From contig JAKOYD010000147.1 in the NCBI GenBank assembly GCA_029780695.1, positions 1 to 64,000 on the forward strand: 64,000 nucleotides of DNA. Reading direction: 5' to 3'. This document shows, one piece after another, positions 53,575-62,366 of this stretch. Origin of the DNA: Pseudomonadota bacterium (GTDB lineage: Bacteria; Pseudomonadota; Gammaproteobacteria; Burkholderiales; Burkholderiaceae_C). Position 1 is the stretch's first letter, and every line of letters starts with the position of its first letter. The position numbers and the translations under genes are program-made. Below the pieces are notes generated by a model. The model had not been told where the DNA came from. It saw nothing but the letters and a program-made list of their open reading frames with translations, and did no database searches.

Positions 53575-54381
53575 TCAGGGCTTGGCTGGCGATTCGGTCT
53601 CGCTGTCCTCGGGGGCCTGGGTGTGCTGGATGAATATCCGCGCTGCCCAGATGCCCACTTCGTACAGCAGGCACATGGGAATGGCCAGCGCCAGCTGCGA
53701 CACCACGTCGGGCGGCGTGACGATGGCGGCGATGACGAAGGCCAGCACGATGAAGTAGCCGCGAAAAGCCTTGAGCTGATCGATACTCACCATGCCCAGC
53801 CGCGCCAGCACCACCACGGCGATCGGCACCTCGAACGCCAGGCCAAAGGCCAGGAACATGGTCAGCACGAAGCTCAGGTAAGCCTCGATATCGGGCGCGG
53901 CGGTGATGCTCTTGGGCGCAAAGCTCTGGATGAAGGTGAACACCTTGCCAAAGACGAAGAAATAGCAAAACGCCACGCCCATGAAGAACAGCACGGTGCT
54001 GGAGATGACCAGCGGCAACACCAGCTTTTTTTCGTGCGAATACAGCCCTGGCGCGACGAACGCCCACACCTGGTAGAGCACCACCGGCAGCGCGATGAGG
54101 AAGGCCGCCATCAGCAAAATCTTCAGCGGCACCATGAAGGGCGAGATGACCGAGGTGGCGATCATGGTGGCGCCGGCCGGCAGGTGCGCCACCAGCGGCT
54201 GCGCCAGCAGGTCGTACAGCGCGCCGGGGCCGGGGTACAGCGCCAGTGCGCCCGCCACCACGCCGATGGCCACCAGCGCCTTGATCAGCCGGTCGCGCAG
54301 CTCCATCAGGTGCGCGACGAAGGGCTGCTCGGTGCCGGCCAATTCGTCTTCGGATTCGGGCTTGGAAGTGGGGTCGTTCAT
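53575..54381 (-). CDS. tatC: Sec-independent protein translocase TatC
   Basis: A 268-residue six-helix membrane protein, the signal-binding core of the Tat pathway. HLMELRDRLIKAL near residue 24, PFMVPLKILLMAA, YQVWAFVAPGLYSHEKK, and FAFGLAFEVP-like FLAFGLAFEVPI are standard. ATG 54381 is the family start. Third gene of tatABC on this strand. Confidence 0.96.
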   Translation of the reverse strand: MNDPTSKPESEDELAGTEQPFVAHLMELRDRLIKALVAIGVVAGALALYPGPGALYDLLAQPLVAHLPAGATMIATSVISPFMVPLKILLMAAFLIALPVVLYQVWAFVAPGLYSHEKKLVLPLVISSTVLFFMGVAFCYFFVFGKVFTFIQSFAPKSITAAPDIEAYLSFVLTMFLAFGLAFEVPIAVVVLARLGMVSIDQLKAFRGYFIVLAFVIAAIVTPPDVVSQLALAIPMCLLYEVGIWAARIFIQHTQAPEDSETESPAKP

Positions 54382-54436
54382 GAGAACAGCGATTGTCGCT
54401 GACGGCTCGCGCCGGTGTGCAGGGGCGGCCGGCGCG

Positions 54437-54928
54437 TCACGCGCCCGGCTTGCGCGGACGGAAGCGCGCCACGCGCGCCGCGCCCGACTGCACCTGCCGC
54501 CGCACGCCGTGGCGCACCTTGTACCACTGCGGCGTGGCGCCACGCTTGAGGCGCCAGTTCTTGTTGGGACGGCGGTATTCGGGCGGCGGCGGCTCCCACG
54601 CGGGGGTGGTGGCGTCACCCGACGACGTGTCAGCGCTGCCGTCCAGGCCGGCGGTCACGCTGCTCCAGTCCTTTTCGAAGTCGGCCTTGGTGGAGTAGAT
54701 GCCTTTTTCGACCTCTCGGCCGGCCTCTTCCACCGATTCCTTCATCTTCTTGAGTTCGTCCAGGTCCATTGCCCGGTTGACCTCGGCCTTGACGTCGGCC
54801 ACGTAGCGCTGCGCCTTGCCCAGCAGCGTGCCCACCGTGCGGGCCACGCGCGGCAGCTTTTCGGGGCCGATGACGATCAGCGCGACGGCGCCGATCAGCG
54901 CCATCTTCGAAATACCGAGGTCCAGCAT
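54437..54928 (-). CDS. tatB: Sec-independent protein translocase TatB
   Basis: A 163-residue protein with an N-terminal membrane helix ([20 protein letters not shown]), then [13 protein letters not shown] and an amphipathic helix. The tail is long, and the last 40 residues are strongly basic with many Arg. TatB passes substrates from TatC to TatA. It is separated from tatA by a short R3 repeat region, and from tatC by 55 bases with nothing notable. Confidence 0.94.
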   Translation of the reverse strand: MLDLGISKMALIGAVALIVIGPEKLPRVARTVGTLLGKAQRYVADVKAEVNRAMDLDELKKMKESVEEAGREVEKGIYSTKADFEKDWSSVTAGLDGSADTSSGDATTPAWEPPPPEYRRPNKNWRLKRGATPQWYKVRHGVRRQVQSGAARVARFRPRKPGA

Positions 54929-54932
54929 GGAA

Positions 54933-55016
54933 TGGTTGAGCGTTAAGCGTTGAGCGTTCGGCGAAAACCGCCTGCATCACGCTCAACGCCGGACGTCGAA
55001 CGCTCAACCGGAAAAA
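54933..55016. repeat. R3 inverted repeat region between tatB and tatA
   Basis: GGTTGAGCGTT and GCGTTGAGCGTTCGG on the left face GCTCAACGCC and CGAACGCTCAACC on the right. It may form a long imperfect hairpin. Similar units lie at 63154-63183. Confidence 0.6.
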
Positions 55017-55019
55017 CCG

Positions 55020-55253
55020 TCAGGTTTTTTCCTTGGCCTGCACGTCAATGGTTTCCTTGGCGGCGGTGGCCGTGTTGGTCACCTGGCCGGCAGGGGCCTT
55101 GTCGGCTTCGGAAGAACCTTCCTTCATGCCGTCCTTGAAGCCCTTGACGGCGCCGCCCAGGTCGGTGCCGATGTTCTTCAGCTTCTTGGTGCCGAAAATC
55201 ATCACCACGATCAACAGCACGATCAGCCAGTGCCAAATGGAAAAACTACCCAT
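55020..55253 (-). CDS. tatA: Sec-independent protein translocase TatA
   Basis: A 77-residue pore-forming Tat component. [20 protein letters not shown] forms the short helix, followed by [20 protein letters not shown], the amphipathic helix. ATG 55253 has a GGAGAATG ribosome site. First tat gene; hinT lies upstream on the same strand. Its stop lies in a GGAAAAACC/GGTTTTTTCC palindrome. Confidence 0.96.
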   Translation of the reverse strand: MGSFSIWHWLIVLLIVVMIFGTKKLKNIGTDLGGAVKGFKDGMKEGSSEADKAPAGQVTNTATAAKETIDVQAKEKT

Positions 55254-55356
55254 GTCATTCTCCTTGGCGCGGCTCGATGCGCACCGTTCGAGTCATTTTA
55301 GACGGCGGGCGTGACCGCAGGTTCCCCCGCCCCGCAATCCCGCCGCGGCGCGAAGC

Positions 55357-55725
55357 TCAACCCCTCACCCACGGCCGCGGGCCGCCCATCACGTGCACGT
55401 GCAGGTGGTGCACTTCCTGCCCGCCTTCGGCACCGGTGTTGACGACGATGCGGTAGCCGCCGTCCGGGTAGGGGTTGCAGCCCTGCTCCAGCGCCAGCCG
55501 CGGCGCCAGCGCCATGAGGCGGCCCAGCAGCGCCTCGTGCTCGGGGCCCACGTGCGCCATCGACACGATGTGCGCCTTGGGCACGATGAGAAAGTGCACC
55601 GGCGCCCAAGGATGGATGTCGTGAAAGGCAAACAGCTCATCGTCTTCGTAGACCTTCTTTGACGGAATCTGGCCGGCGACGATCTTGCAGAAGATGCAGT
55701 TCGGGTCGTGGGCGGGAGCACTCAT
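55357..55725 (-). CDS. hinT: HIT family hydrolase HinT
   Basis: A 122-residue purine nucleoside phosphoramidase-type protein. The HIT triad motif is H107-L-H109-V-H111-V in EVHHLHVHVMGG. NCIFCKIVAGQIPSKKVYE is the typical start with C10 and C13. ATG 55725 overlaps the stop of the upstream patatin gene (ATGA), so translation is coupled. Position in the his-tat block is common in relatives. Confidence 0.94.
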   Translation of the reverse strand: MSAPAHDPNCIFCKIVAGQIPSKKVYEDDELFAFHDIHPWAPVHFLIVPKAHIVSMAHVGPEHEALLGRLMALAPRLALEQGCNPYPDGGYRIVVNTGAEGGQEVHHLHVHVMGGPRPWVRG

Positions 55726-56777
55726 GGCTTGGCTTTCTCGGCAGGTTGAATCTTGGCGCGGCTGACCTTTTCGACGCTGGAGCGCACACCGACGTCGTCG
55801 AAGTGCGCCTGCAGCCAGGCAGCTGCGGCCTCGCGCCCCAGCTGGAACAGGCGGCGCAGAAACGCCACGTCGGCGCGCGCCTTGCTGGCGGCGCCGAATT
55901 CGGCCAGCGCCGCGCCGCCGTCCACGCGGTGCAGCAGCACGTCCTTGTAGCGCGCCGGGTCCAGGCGCCCCTCGGCCAGCAGGCGGCTGACGAATTCCAT
56001 GGCGCGCATCTCGGCCAGCAACGGGGCGTTGAAGGTGATTTCGTTCACGCGCTCCATGATCTCGGGCGCGCTGGCGCCGGGCTTGTAGGGCGACTCGATC
56101 GGGTTGATCTGCACCAGCAGCATGTCGGCGCTGCGGGTTTCGTAGATCAGCGGATAGATGGCCGGGTTGCCCGAATAGCCGCCGTCCCAGTAGAACTCGT
56201 CGCCCACCTGCACGGCCTGATACAGCGACGGCAGGCAGGCCGAGGCCATCACGGCGTCGGCCGACACCTGGGCGCCGCTGAAGATGTCGCCGCGCCCGGT
56301 GCGGATGTTGGTGGCCGTGATGAACAGCTTGAGCTGGCGCTGGCGCGCCAGCAGCTCGAAGTCCACTTCGCGGCGCAGCAGCTCGCGCAGCGGGTTCACG
56401 CCGAACGGGTTGGCCTGGTAGGGCGAAATCCACTGCGCGAACCACGGGCCCAGCATCTGCACGCCCGCCAGCGGCAGGCCGGTCATGAAGCTGCCCATGA
56501 CGCCCACGCCGTCCCAGAAGCGCGACAGCGCGGCGCGCGCGGCTTCGCGCGCATCGCCGCCTTTCAGCCCGTCCTCATGCGCGCGGGCCAAGGCGTGCGC
56601 CAGCACCACGCCATTCATGGCACCGGCGCTGGTGCCGCTGGCGCCTTCAAAGCGCAGGCGGCCGTCTTCCAGCAGCGCGTCGAGCACGCCCCAGGTAAAG
56701 GCCCCGTGCGAGCCGCCGCCCTGCAGCGCGAGGTTGATGGTTTTGCCTGCCGCGCGGCCGTTGCCGTTTTTTGTCAT
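55722..56777 (-). CDS. Patatin-like phospholipase family protein
   Basis: A 351-residue lipid acyl hydrolase of the patatin family. GGGSHGAFTWG (about residues 20-30) is the oxyanion loop, the nucleophile is S50 in GTSAG, and the catalytic Asp is D198 in WDGGYSG. There is no signal peptide, so it is probably cytoplasmic or membrane-associated. Substrate unknown. The following hinT overlaps by four bases. Confidence 0.9.
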   Translation of the reverse strand: MTKNGNGRAAGKTINLALQGGGSHGAFTWGVLDALLEDGRLRFEGASGTSAGAMNGVVLAHALARAHEDGLKGGDAREAARAALSRFWDGVGVMGSFMTGLPLAGVQMLGPWFAQWISPYQANPFGVNPLRELLRREVDFELLARQRQLKLFITATNIRTGRGDIFSGAQVSADAVMASACLPSLYQAVQVGDEFYWDGGYSGNPAIYPLIYETRSADMLLVQINPIESPYKPGASAPEIMERVNEITFNAPLLAEMRAMEFVSRLLAEGRLDPARYKDVLLHRVDGGAALAEFGAASKARADVAFLRRLFQLGREAAAAWLQAHFDDVGVRSSVEKVSRAKIQPAEKAKP

Positions 56778-56860
56778 GCGCCGATTATGCGGAGGTCACA
56801 AGACAACGCCGCGAACCGCCGGCCAGCATGGCACACGGTTGGCGGCGTTTCAGGCGTGCG

Positions 56861-57271
56861 TCAGGCCGTCACGGCGCGCCCGGCGTTCATGCGCACCATG
56901 CCCTTGACGATGCGGTAGAGGAACCAGATGGAAATGATGGCCCAGGCCACCGCGCCCGGCAGGTACAGCAGCAGATACAGCGGCAGCGTCGCCACGTACA
57001 GCACGCCGGCCCACAGCACCGAGCTGATGCGCCACTTGAAGTGGCTTTCTTGCCAGGTGCCGACGGCTTCGTCCTTCTTCACCAGGTCCATCACCAGCGC
57101 GATGATGAGCAGCGCAATGCTGACCTGCGCGCCCGGCACCACCGCGGCCACGGCCACGATCAGGTGCAGGATGTAGCTCACCCATCCCCAGGTCTTGAGC
57201 GAATCGGCCTTGCCGCCCGCCGGACCGCGCCCGCCAATCGGTTCCACGTCGATGACGTCGTTGTTGCTCAT
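56861..57271 (-). CDS. DUF4870-like small membrane protein
   Basis: A 136-residue protein. About 24 polar residues are followed by three or four hydrophobic segments (about residues 28-125), with KTWGWVSYILHLIVAVAAVVP and a conserved HFKWRISSVLW between helices, typical of DUF4870-like proteins. Function unknown. Encoded 28 bases after hisE on the same strand. The start at 57271 (MSNNDVIDVEPIGG) follows a GAGCCG weak ribosome site. Confidence 0.82.
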   Translation of the reverse strand: MSNNDVIDVEPIGGRGPAGGKADSLKTWGWVSYILHLIVAVAAVVPGAQVSIALLIIALVMDLVKKDEAVGTWQESHFKWRISSVLWAGVLYVATLPLYLLLYLPGAVAWAIISIWFLYRIVKGMVRMNAGRAVTA

Positions 57272-57299
57272 GATGCGGCTCCTTTCGTCGCGTATCGGG

Positions 57300-57662
57300 T
57301 CATCCGCCTTCGCGCTCGCGCACCTTGCGCAGCGCTTTTTCCTCGATGCCTGAGAGTCCCTCGCGGCGCGCCAGTTCCGCCACCACGTCGGCGGCGGACA
57401 GGCCGTAGTGCGCCAGCGCCACCATGCCGTGGAACCACAGGTCGGCCATCTCGGCGACGATCTTGTCGCGCGCGCCGCCGTGGTCGGCATCCTTGGCCGC
57501 CATCACGACTTCGGTGGCTTCCTCGCCAATTTTCTTGAGGAACGCGTCCGGCCCCTTGTGCAGCAGGCGCGCCACATAGCTCTTTTCCGGATCGCCGCCG
57601 GCCGAGGGCTTGCGGCTTTCGATGACGGCCGTCAGCCGCGCCAGGGTGTCTTCAGAAGGCAT
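57300..57662 (-). CDS. hisE: Phosphoribosyl-ATP diphosphatase
   Basis: A 120-residue all-helical enzyme for the second step of histidine synthesis. [30 protein letters not shown] contains the metal-binding EE-x-x-E, and [17 protein letters not shown] follows. It lies six bases after hisI, the usual separate-gene form. Confidence 0.95.
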   Translation of the reverse strand: MPSEDTLARLTAVIESRKPSAGGDPEKSYVARLLHKGPDAFLKKIGEEATEVVMAAKDADHGGARDKIVAEMADLWFHGMVALAHYGLSAADVVAELARREGLSGIEEKALRKVREREGG

Positions 57663-57668
57663 ACGCAG

Positions 57669-58058
57669 TTATTTGTAGATCGATTCCGGGTCTTTCAAGA
57701 CCGGCTCCACCACGTGCCACGCGCCGTCCTTCAGCACGCTGAAAAAGCAGCTGTGGCGCCCGGTGTGGCAGGCAATGCCGGGGTCGTGCCCCAGTTGGGT
57801 GACTTTCAGCAGCACTACGTCGGCGTCGCAGTCGATGCGGATGTCGTGCACCTGCTGCACGTGGCCCGATTCCTCGCCCTTGAACCACAGTTTGCCGCGC
57901 GAGCGGCTGAAATACACCGCGCGGCCCAGTTCAGCCGTCTTGGCCAGCGCCTCGCGGTTCATCCACGCGAACATCAGCACGTCGCCCGTGCCCTGCTCCT
58001 GCGCGATCACGGGCACCAGGCCCTGCGCGTCCCATTTGACTTCGTCCAGCCAGTTCAT
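57669..58058 (-). CDS. hisI: Phosphoribosyl-AMP cyclohydrolase
   Basis: A 129-residue enzyme for the third step of histidine synthesis. [31 protein letters not shown] and [12 protein letters not shown] (with Asp and Cys metal ligands) are diagnostic; [13 protein letters not shown] is the cysteine-containing end. ATG 58058. It is followed by hisE; upstream lie an R1 and an R2 repeat, then gdhA. Confidence 0.95.
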   Translation of the reverse strand: MNWLDEVKWDAQGLVPVIAQEQGTGDVLMFAWMNREALAKTAELGRAVYFSRSRGKLWFKGEESGHVQQVHDIRIDCDADVVLLKVTQLGHDPGIACHTGRHSCFFSVLKDGAWHVVEPVLKDPESIYK

Positions 58059-58094
58059 GGAAGGATTGTCGGGGATTCGCGCAAGCGCTCTGGC

Positions 58095-58144
58095 ACTACG
58101 TTTTTGATAGCTGATTGCGCTTGTCCATCAAGCGCTGGAGGCCC
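58095..58144 (+). repeat. R1 dispersed repeat
   Basis: ACTACGTTTTTGATAGCTG, TGCGCTTG-TCCAT-CAAGCGCT, then GGAGGCCC. A full copy with both hairpins. Confidence 0.75.
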
Positions 58145-58169
58145 ATTGCACTCAAATCAGCGATCGAAC

Positions 58170-58279
58170 GGCCGCGCAGCAGGCCCTGCCAGATCACCCC
58201 GGCCGGGCTTGCACCGGCCGTCGGTGATGCCCCCTGAGGGGGTGGCGGAGCATGGCGAAGCCCCTGGAGCCTGGGGTGG
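58170..58279 (+). repeat. R2 dispersed repeat, copy E
   Basis: GGCCGCGCAGCAGGCC, CCGGCCGGGCTTGCACCGG, CCCCCTGAGGGGG, ending CCTGGGGTGG. The next base begins the (reverse) stop codon of gdhA. This copy is the most diverged. Confidence 0.7.
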
Positions 58280-59623
58280 TCAGAGCACGCCCTGCGCCAG
58301 CATGGCGTCGGCAATCTTCACGAAGCCGGCGACGTTGGCGCCTTCGACGTAGTTGACGCTGCCATCGCTCTTTTCGCCGTGGCGCACGCAGTTGCCGTGA
58401 ATGTCCTTCATGATTTCGTGCAGGCGCAGGTCCACTTCGCTGTGCGTCCACGACAGGCGCATGGCGTTCTGGCTCATCTCCAGGCCCGAGGTGGCCACGC
58501 CGCCCGCGTTGCTGGCCTTGCCCGGCGCGTACAGCGTGCCGGCGGCCAAGAAGCAATCCACCGCCTCCAGCGTGCTGGGCATGTTGGCGCCTTCGGCCAC
58601 GCAGACCACGCCGTTGGCGATCAGGTGCTTGGCATCCTGTGCGTCCAGCTCGTTCTGCGTGGCGCAGGGCAGCGCAATGTCGACCGGCACGTGCCAGGGG
58701 CGCTTGCCGGCCTCGAACTTCAGCTTGTGCTGCGTGGCAAAGTCCTTCAGGCGGCCGCGCTGCACGTTCTTGAAATCCATCACGTCCTTCAGCAGGCCTT
58801 CGGTCATGCCGGCTTCGCACACCAGGGTGCCGTCGGAGTCGGACAGCGTGACGACCTTGGCGCCCAGTTCCATGGCCTTGTCGGCCGCGTACTGCGCCAC
58901 GTTGCCCGAGCCGGAGATGCTGACGCTGCGGCCCTCGAAGCCCATCTGCTTGCGGCGCAGCATCTCCTGCGCGAAGTACACCGTGCCGTAGCCGGTGGCC
59001 TCGGGGCGCATCAGGCTGCCGCCGTAGGACATGCCCTTCCCGGTGAACACGCTGCCGGCGTCGTTGGCCAGCTTTTTCATCATGCCGGCCATGAAGCCGA
59101 CTTCGCGCGCGCCCACGCCGATGTCGCCGGCGGGCACGTCGGTGTCGGCGCCCAGGTGGCGGTACAGCTCGGTCATCAGCGCCTGGCAGAAGCGCATCAC
59201 CTCGCCATCGCTCTTGCCCTTGGGGTCGAAGTCGCTGCCGCCCTTGCCGCCGCCCATGGGCAGCGTGGTCAGCGCATTTTTCAGCGTCTGCTCGAAGCCC
59301 AAAAATTTCAGGATCGACAGGTTCACGCTGGGGTGAAAGCGCATGCCGCCCTTGTACGGGCCGATGGCCATGCTGTGCTGCACGCGGAAGGCGCGGTTGA
59401 CCTGCGTCTGCCCCTTGTCATCCACCCAGGCCACGCGGAACTGGATCACGCGGTCGGGCTCGACCAGGCGCTCCAGCAGACCGTGCTCGCGATAGCGCGG
59501 GTGCCGGTCCAGAAACGGCCACAGCGAGGTCATCACTTCGCGCACGGCTTGCAGGAACTCGGGCTGCTGCGGATCGCGCCGCTGCACGGCACTCAGAAAT
59601 TCTTCAAGGCTGGTGGCGCTCAC
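58280..59623 (-). CDS. gdhA: NADP-type glutamate dehydrogenase
   Basis: A 447-residue enzyme that makes glutamate from 2-oxoglutarate and ammonia. PYKGGMRFHPSVNLSILKFLGFEQ, PMGGGKGGSDFDPKGKSDGE (substrate site) and SISGSGNVAQYAADKAMELG (nucleotide site) are typical of the NADP-dependent, roughly 447-residue hexameric type. The start is GTG 59623, with AAGGAG upstream. It interrupts the his gene order between hisF and hisI. Confidence 0.95.
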   Translation of the reverse strand: MSATSLEEFLSAVQRRDPQQPEFLQAVREVMTSLWPFLDRHPRYREHGLLERLVEPDRVIQFRVAWVDDKGQTQVNRAFRVQHSMAIGPYKGGMRFHPSVNLSILKFLGFEQTLKNALTTLPMGGGKGGSDFDPKGKSDGEVMRFCQALMTELYRHLGADTDVPAGDIGVGAREVGFMAGMMKKLANDAGSVFTGKGMSYGGSLMRPEATGYGTVYFAQEMLRRKQMGFEGRSVSISGSGNVAQYAADKAMELGAKVVTLSDSDGTLVCEAGMTEGLLKDVMDFKNVQRGRLKDFATQHKLKFEAGKRPWHVPVDIALPCATQNELDAQDAKHLIANGVVCVAEGANMPSTLEAVDCFLAAGTLYAPGKASNAGGVATSGLEMSQNAMRLSWTHSEVDLRLHEIMKDIHGNCVRHGEKSDGSVNYVEGANVAGFVKIADAMLAQGVL

Positions 59624-59713
59624 TCAACGGGCTCCTTGCAAGGTGGACTGTGAACCAAACGGTCAATGATGCACCAAAAAAAGGCGCAGGCGGTTGCGCT
59701 GCGGCAAGAAAGT

Positions 59714-59765
59714 TTGCTCTATTTTTAATAGCTATCAGCGCAGTCTGGTCAAGCGCCAGCGGTCG
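59714..59765 (+). repeat. R1 dispersed repeat
   Basis: TGCTCTATTTTTAATAGCTATC, AGCGCAG-TCTGGT-CAAGCGCC, then AGCGG. It lies in the hisF-gdhA gap. Confidence 0.7.
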
Positions 59766-59782
59766 ATTAGACTTAAAAACCA

Positions 59783-60562
59783 TCAGCGCCGAACCGTGAT
59801 GCCGCGCTCGGCCATGCGCTGCTTGGCCTGCGCCACCGTGTATTCGCCGTAGTGAAAGATGCTGGCCGCCAGCACGGCATCGGCCAGGCCGTATTGCACG
59901 CCGTCGGCCAGATGGTCCAGGTTGCCCACGCCGCCCGAGGCGATCACGGGCACCGTCACGGCCTCGGCCACGGTGCGAGTAAGCTCCAGGTCGAAGCCGC
60001 TCTTGGTGCCGTCCTTGTCCATGCTGGTCAGCAAAATCTCGCCGGCGCCGTGCTCGGCCATCTGCTTGGCCCACTCGATGGCGTCGAGCCCGGTGTTCTT
60101 GCGGCCACCGTGGCTGTACACGTCCCAGCCCTCGCCGCGCGCCATCAGGTCGTCGCCAAAGCGGCGCTTGGCGTCGATGGCCACCACGATGCACTGCGAG
60201 CCGTACTTGGCCGAGGCGTCGCGGATCACCTGCGGGTTGGCAATCGCGGCCGAGTTGAAACTGGTCTTGTCGGCGCCGGCATTCAGCAGCCGCCGCACAT
60301 CGTCCACCGTGCGCACGCCGCCGCCCACCGTGAGGGGTATGAAAACCTGGCTGGCGACCGCCTCGATGATGTGCAGGATCACGTCGCGCCCGTCGCTGGT
60401 GGCCGTGATGTCGAGGAAGGTGAGTTCGTCCGCGCCCTGCTCGTTGTAGCGCGCGGCAATTTCGACCGGGTCGCCGGCGTCGCGCAGTTCGACGAAGTTG
60501 ACGCCTTTGACGACGCGGCCGCCGGTGACGTCAAGGCAGGGGATGATGCGTTTGGCAAGCAT
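59783..60562 (-). CDS. hisF: Imidazole glycerol phosphate synthase subunit HisF
   Basis: A 259-residue TIM-barrel cyclase. [18 protein letters not shown] has the catalytic Asp near residue 11; the second, in [12 protein letters not shown], is near 130. [19 protein letters not shown] and [13 protein letters not shown] are standard. It works with HisH, which supplies ammonia. ATG 60562 is 10 bases from the promoter of the divergent VapBC-like pair. Confidence 0.96.
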   Translation of the reverse strand: MLAKRIIPCLDVTGGRVVKGVNFVELRDAGDPVEIAARYNEQGADELTFLDITATSDGRDVILHIIEAVASQVFIPLTVGGGVRTVDDVRRLLNAGADKTSFNSAAIANPQVIRDASAKYGSQCIVVAIDAKRRFGDDLMARGEGWDVYSHGGRKNTGLDAIEWAKQMAEHGAGEILLTSMDKDGTKSGFDLELTRTVAEAVTVPVIASGGVGNLDHLADGVQYGLADAVLAASIFHYGEYTVAQAKQRMAERGITVRR

Positions 60563-60571
60563 TGGGTTTTT

Positions 60572-60611
60572 TTGACAATTTCGGTTTATCTGTCAGAATT
60601 AAATTTCTGAC
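60572..60611 (+). promoter_or_regulatory. Promoter and palindromic operator of the VapBC-like pair
   Basis: TTGACA (60572-60577) stands 16-17 bases before an AGAATT/CAGAAT -10 (about 60594-60600). GTCAGAA (60592-60598) and TTCTGAC (60605-60611) are perfect inverted arms with a 6-base AT centre, lying over the -10 and start site. This is the usual place for VapB autorepression. A second TGACA/TGTCA pair spans 60573-60595. Confidence 0.65.
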
Positions 60612-60625
60612 CTATGGAGGCATTC

Positions 60626-60883
60626 ATGACCAGCCTTGCCATTTCCGACAACGGCCGCGTGCTGATTCCGGCAGCGCTGCGCGAGCAACTGGGCTTCAAG
60701 CCCGGCAGCCGAATTTACGCCGAAGTCAAGGACGGCAGCCTGGTGCTTACCTCGGCCGCCCAGCGCACCGCGCAGCGGCGCGCTTACTTTGCCGACCTGA
60801 TGAAGCGCCTGAACGTGCCAGACGACGTGAGTCTAGTGGACGAATTCATCGCCGAACGCCGCGCAGAAGCCGCGCGGGACTGA
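60626..60883 (+). CDS. AbrB/MazE-fold antitoxin (VapB-like)
   Basis: An 85-residue protein with an N-terminal swapped-hairpin DNA-binding domain (about residues 1-45): LAISDNGRVLIPAALREQLG, then FKPGSRIYAEVKDGSLVL. The charged C-terminal half, with DLMKRLNVPDDVSLVDEF, would bind the toxin. ATG 60626 is five bases after GGAGG; an ATG 12 bases upstream is less well placed. The PIN-domain toxin gene starts 12 bases after its stop. Confidence 0.88.
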   Translation: MTSLAISDNGRVLIPAALREQLGFKPGSRIYAEVKDGSLVLTSAAQRTAQRRAYFADLMKRLNVPDDVSLVDEFIAERRAEAARD

Positions 60884-60895
60884 CGGAGCGCGGAC

Positions 60896-61291
60896 GTGCT
60901 GTACGTGCTGGACGCCTCCGCGCTGCTGGCGGTGATGCAAAGCGAGCCCGGTGCCGAGGTCGTCGACGCGTTGCTCGAAGACCAGGAATGCGTCGCCAGC
61001 AGCGTCAACATCGCCGAAGTGGGCACCAAACTGGTGGACAAGGGTCTACCGCCTGAGCAGTTCAGTCGCGTGCTGAAGCAGATCGACGTGCAGCCCATCG
61101 ACTTCGACGCCGAACAAGCCACCGCCTGCGCCGCGCTGCGTGCCGTCACGCGTGAGTACGGCCTGTCGCTGGGCGACCGCGCCTGTCTGGCGCTGGCGCG
61201 CGGCATGCAGGGCGTGGCGGTGACCGCCGATCGCGCCTGGGGGGATTTGGACGCGGCGGCCATCGGCGTGCGCGTGCAATTGATTCGCTGA
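60896..61291 (+). CDS. PIN-domain toxin (VapC-like ribonuclease)
   Basis: A 131-residue PIN-domain protein. The four acidic active-site residues are all visible: D6 (YVLDASALL), E41 (NIAEVGTK), D94 (SLGDRACLAL) and D112 (TADRAW). VapC toxins cut specific RNAs, often tRNA or rRNA loops. The start is GTG 60896. It follows its AbrB-type antitoxin and runs against the surrounding his genes. Inserted between hisF and the mutarotase gene. Confidence 0.88.
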   Translation: MLYVLDASALLAVMQSEPGAEVVDALLEDQECVASSVNIAEVGTKLVDKGLPPEQFSRVLKQIDVQPIDFDAEQATACAALRAVTREYGLSLGDRACLALARGMQGVAVTADRAWGDLDAAAIGVRVQLIR

Positions 61292-61325
61292 CAGACAGCC
61301 TGCGGTTCGCGCCCAAAAAACGAAA

Positions 61326-61424
61326 GGCCGCGCAGCAGGCCGTGTCAGGACGCCGTCGAAAGGGCTTGGCCCGGCCACTGGCGTCGTCCCCCTTTGGGGG
61401 AAGCCGCGCCAGCGGCACAGGGGG
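61326..61424 (+). repeat. R2 dispersed repeat, copy F
   Basis: GGCCGCGCAGCAGGCC, GGGCTTGGCCCGGCC, CCCCCTTTGGGGG and GCCGCGCCAGCGGC, ending CACAGGGGG. The next base begins the (reverse) stop codon of the mutarotase gene. Confidence 0.75.
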
Positions 61425-62279
61425 TCATCTCTGCAACGTGATCGCCTGCCAGCCAATCCACTCGGCGCCGGGCGCCAGCGTCACCGGCACGTCCACGGCA
61501 GCCGCCTCCACACACACAAACTGGCGCCATTCGTCTTCGGCCAAGTCGGCGATGCCCGCGTCCGGTCCCGGGTTCCACACCACCACGTCGGGCAGCGTGT
61601 CGCTCTGGCGCAGCGTGAGCGTGCGCGCCGGCGTGGTCAAGGTCCACTGCAACTCATGGAAGGTGTCGTCATCGGCGGGGGGCGGCACATGATGGACGCG
61701 GTCCACCGCGGCGCCGAAGCGCGGAGGCTGAAAAGCGCTGCGGGTCGTGGCCTGTCCGTCTGACATCAGGGTGCGTTCCAGCCCGCTCAGCTGGGCTTGC
61801 GCTACGTCCGCCACGCGCAGGTACGTGTGCAGCGCGGTGGTGAAGTCAAACGGCGCCTGGCCCAGGTTGCTGACGTCCAGCGTCACGGTGAGTTGCCCCG
61901 GCGCCAGGTCGATCTTCTGGCGCAGCTGAAATTCGTGCGGCCAGGCGGCGCGCTCGGCCTCGGTCAGATCGGCGGGCGTCAACTCCAGCAGCAGACTGGT
62001 GTCGTCGCGGCCATGCAGCCGCCACGTGGCATGGCGCGCAAAGCCGTGCTTGGGCAACGGCCCGCGCATGTTGAACTGGGGCCAGCAGACGGGGATGCCG
62101 CCGCGAATCGCCTGTCCGTCCGACGCCGACGCGGCGGGGCTGAGGTACAGCAGTTCCTCGACGTCGTCCACGCGCCAGTGCAGCACCTGGCCGCCGTGGG
62201 ACGAAACGGCAACGCGATCGCCCGTGGGCAACTCAAGGGTATGGTCGGCAAGGCCGCCGAACAGGCTGGCAAGGTTCAT
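61425..62279 (-). CDS. D-hexose-6-phosphate mutarotase (YeaD-like)
   Basis: A 284-residue aldose-1-epimerase-fold protein. GGIPVCWPQFNMRGPLPKHGFAR contains the sugar- and phosphate-binding segment typical of YeaD, and HTYLRVADVAQ holds the conserved His and Tyr; the Glu is in VCVEAAAV. It interconverts glucose-6-phosphate anomers. ATG 62279 fits the family start MNLASLFGGLADH. It is 87 bases after hisA on the same strand. Its stop abuts an R2 repeat. Confidence 0.9.
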   Translation of the reverse strand: MNLASLFGGLADHTLELPTGDRVAVSSHGGQVLHWRVDDVEELLYLSPAASASDGQAIRGGIPVCWPQFNMRGPLPKHGFARHATWRLHGRDDTSLLLELTPADLTEAERAAWPHEFQLRQKIDLAPGQLTVTLDVSNLGQAPFDFTTALHTYLRVADVAQAQLSGLERTLMSDGQATTRSAFQPPRFGAAVDRVHHVPPPADDDTFHELQWTLTTPARTLTLRQSDTLPDVVVWNPGPDAGIADLAEDEWRQFVCVEAAAVDVPVTLAPGAEWIGWQAITLQR

Positions 62280-62366
62280 GGTGACGGCATTGTTCCAGCG
62301 CACCGGCGCGCTGCACGTCAGCCAAAGGCGCGTCTTGAGGACGCGGCTTGACAGACCTGGCGGTGC

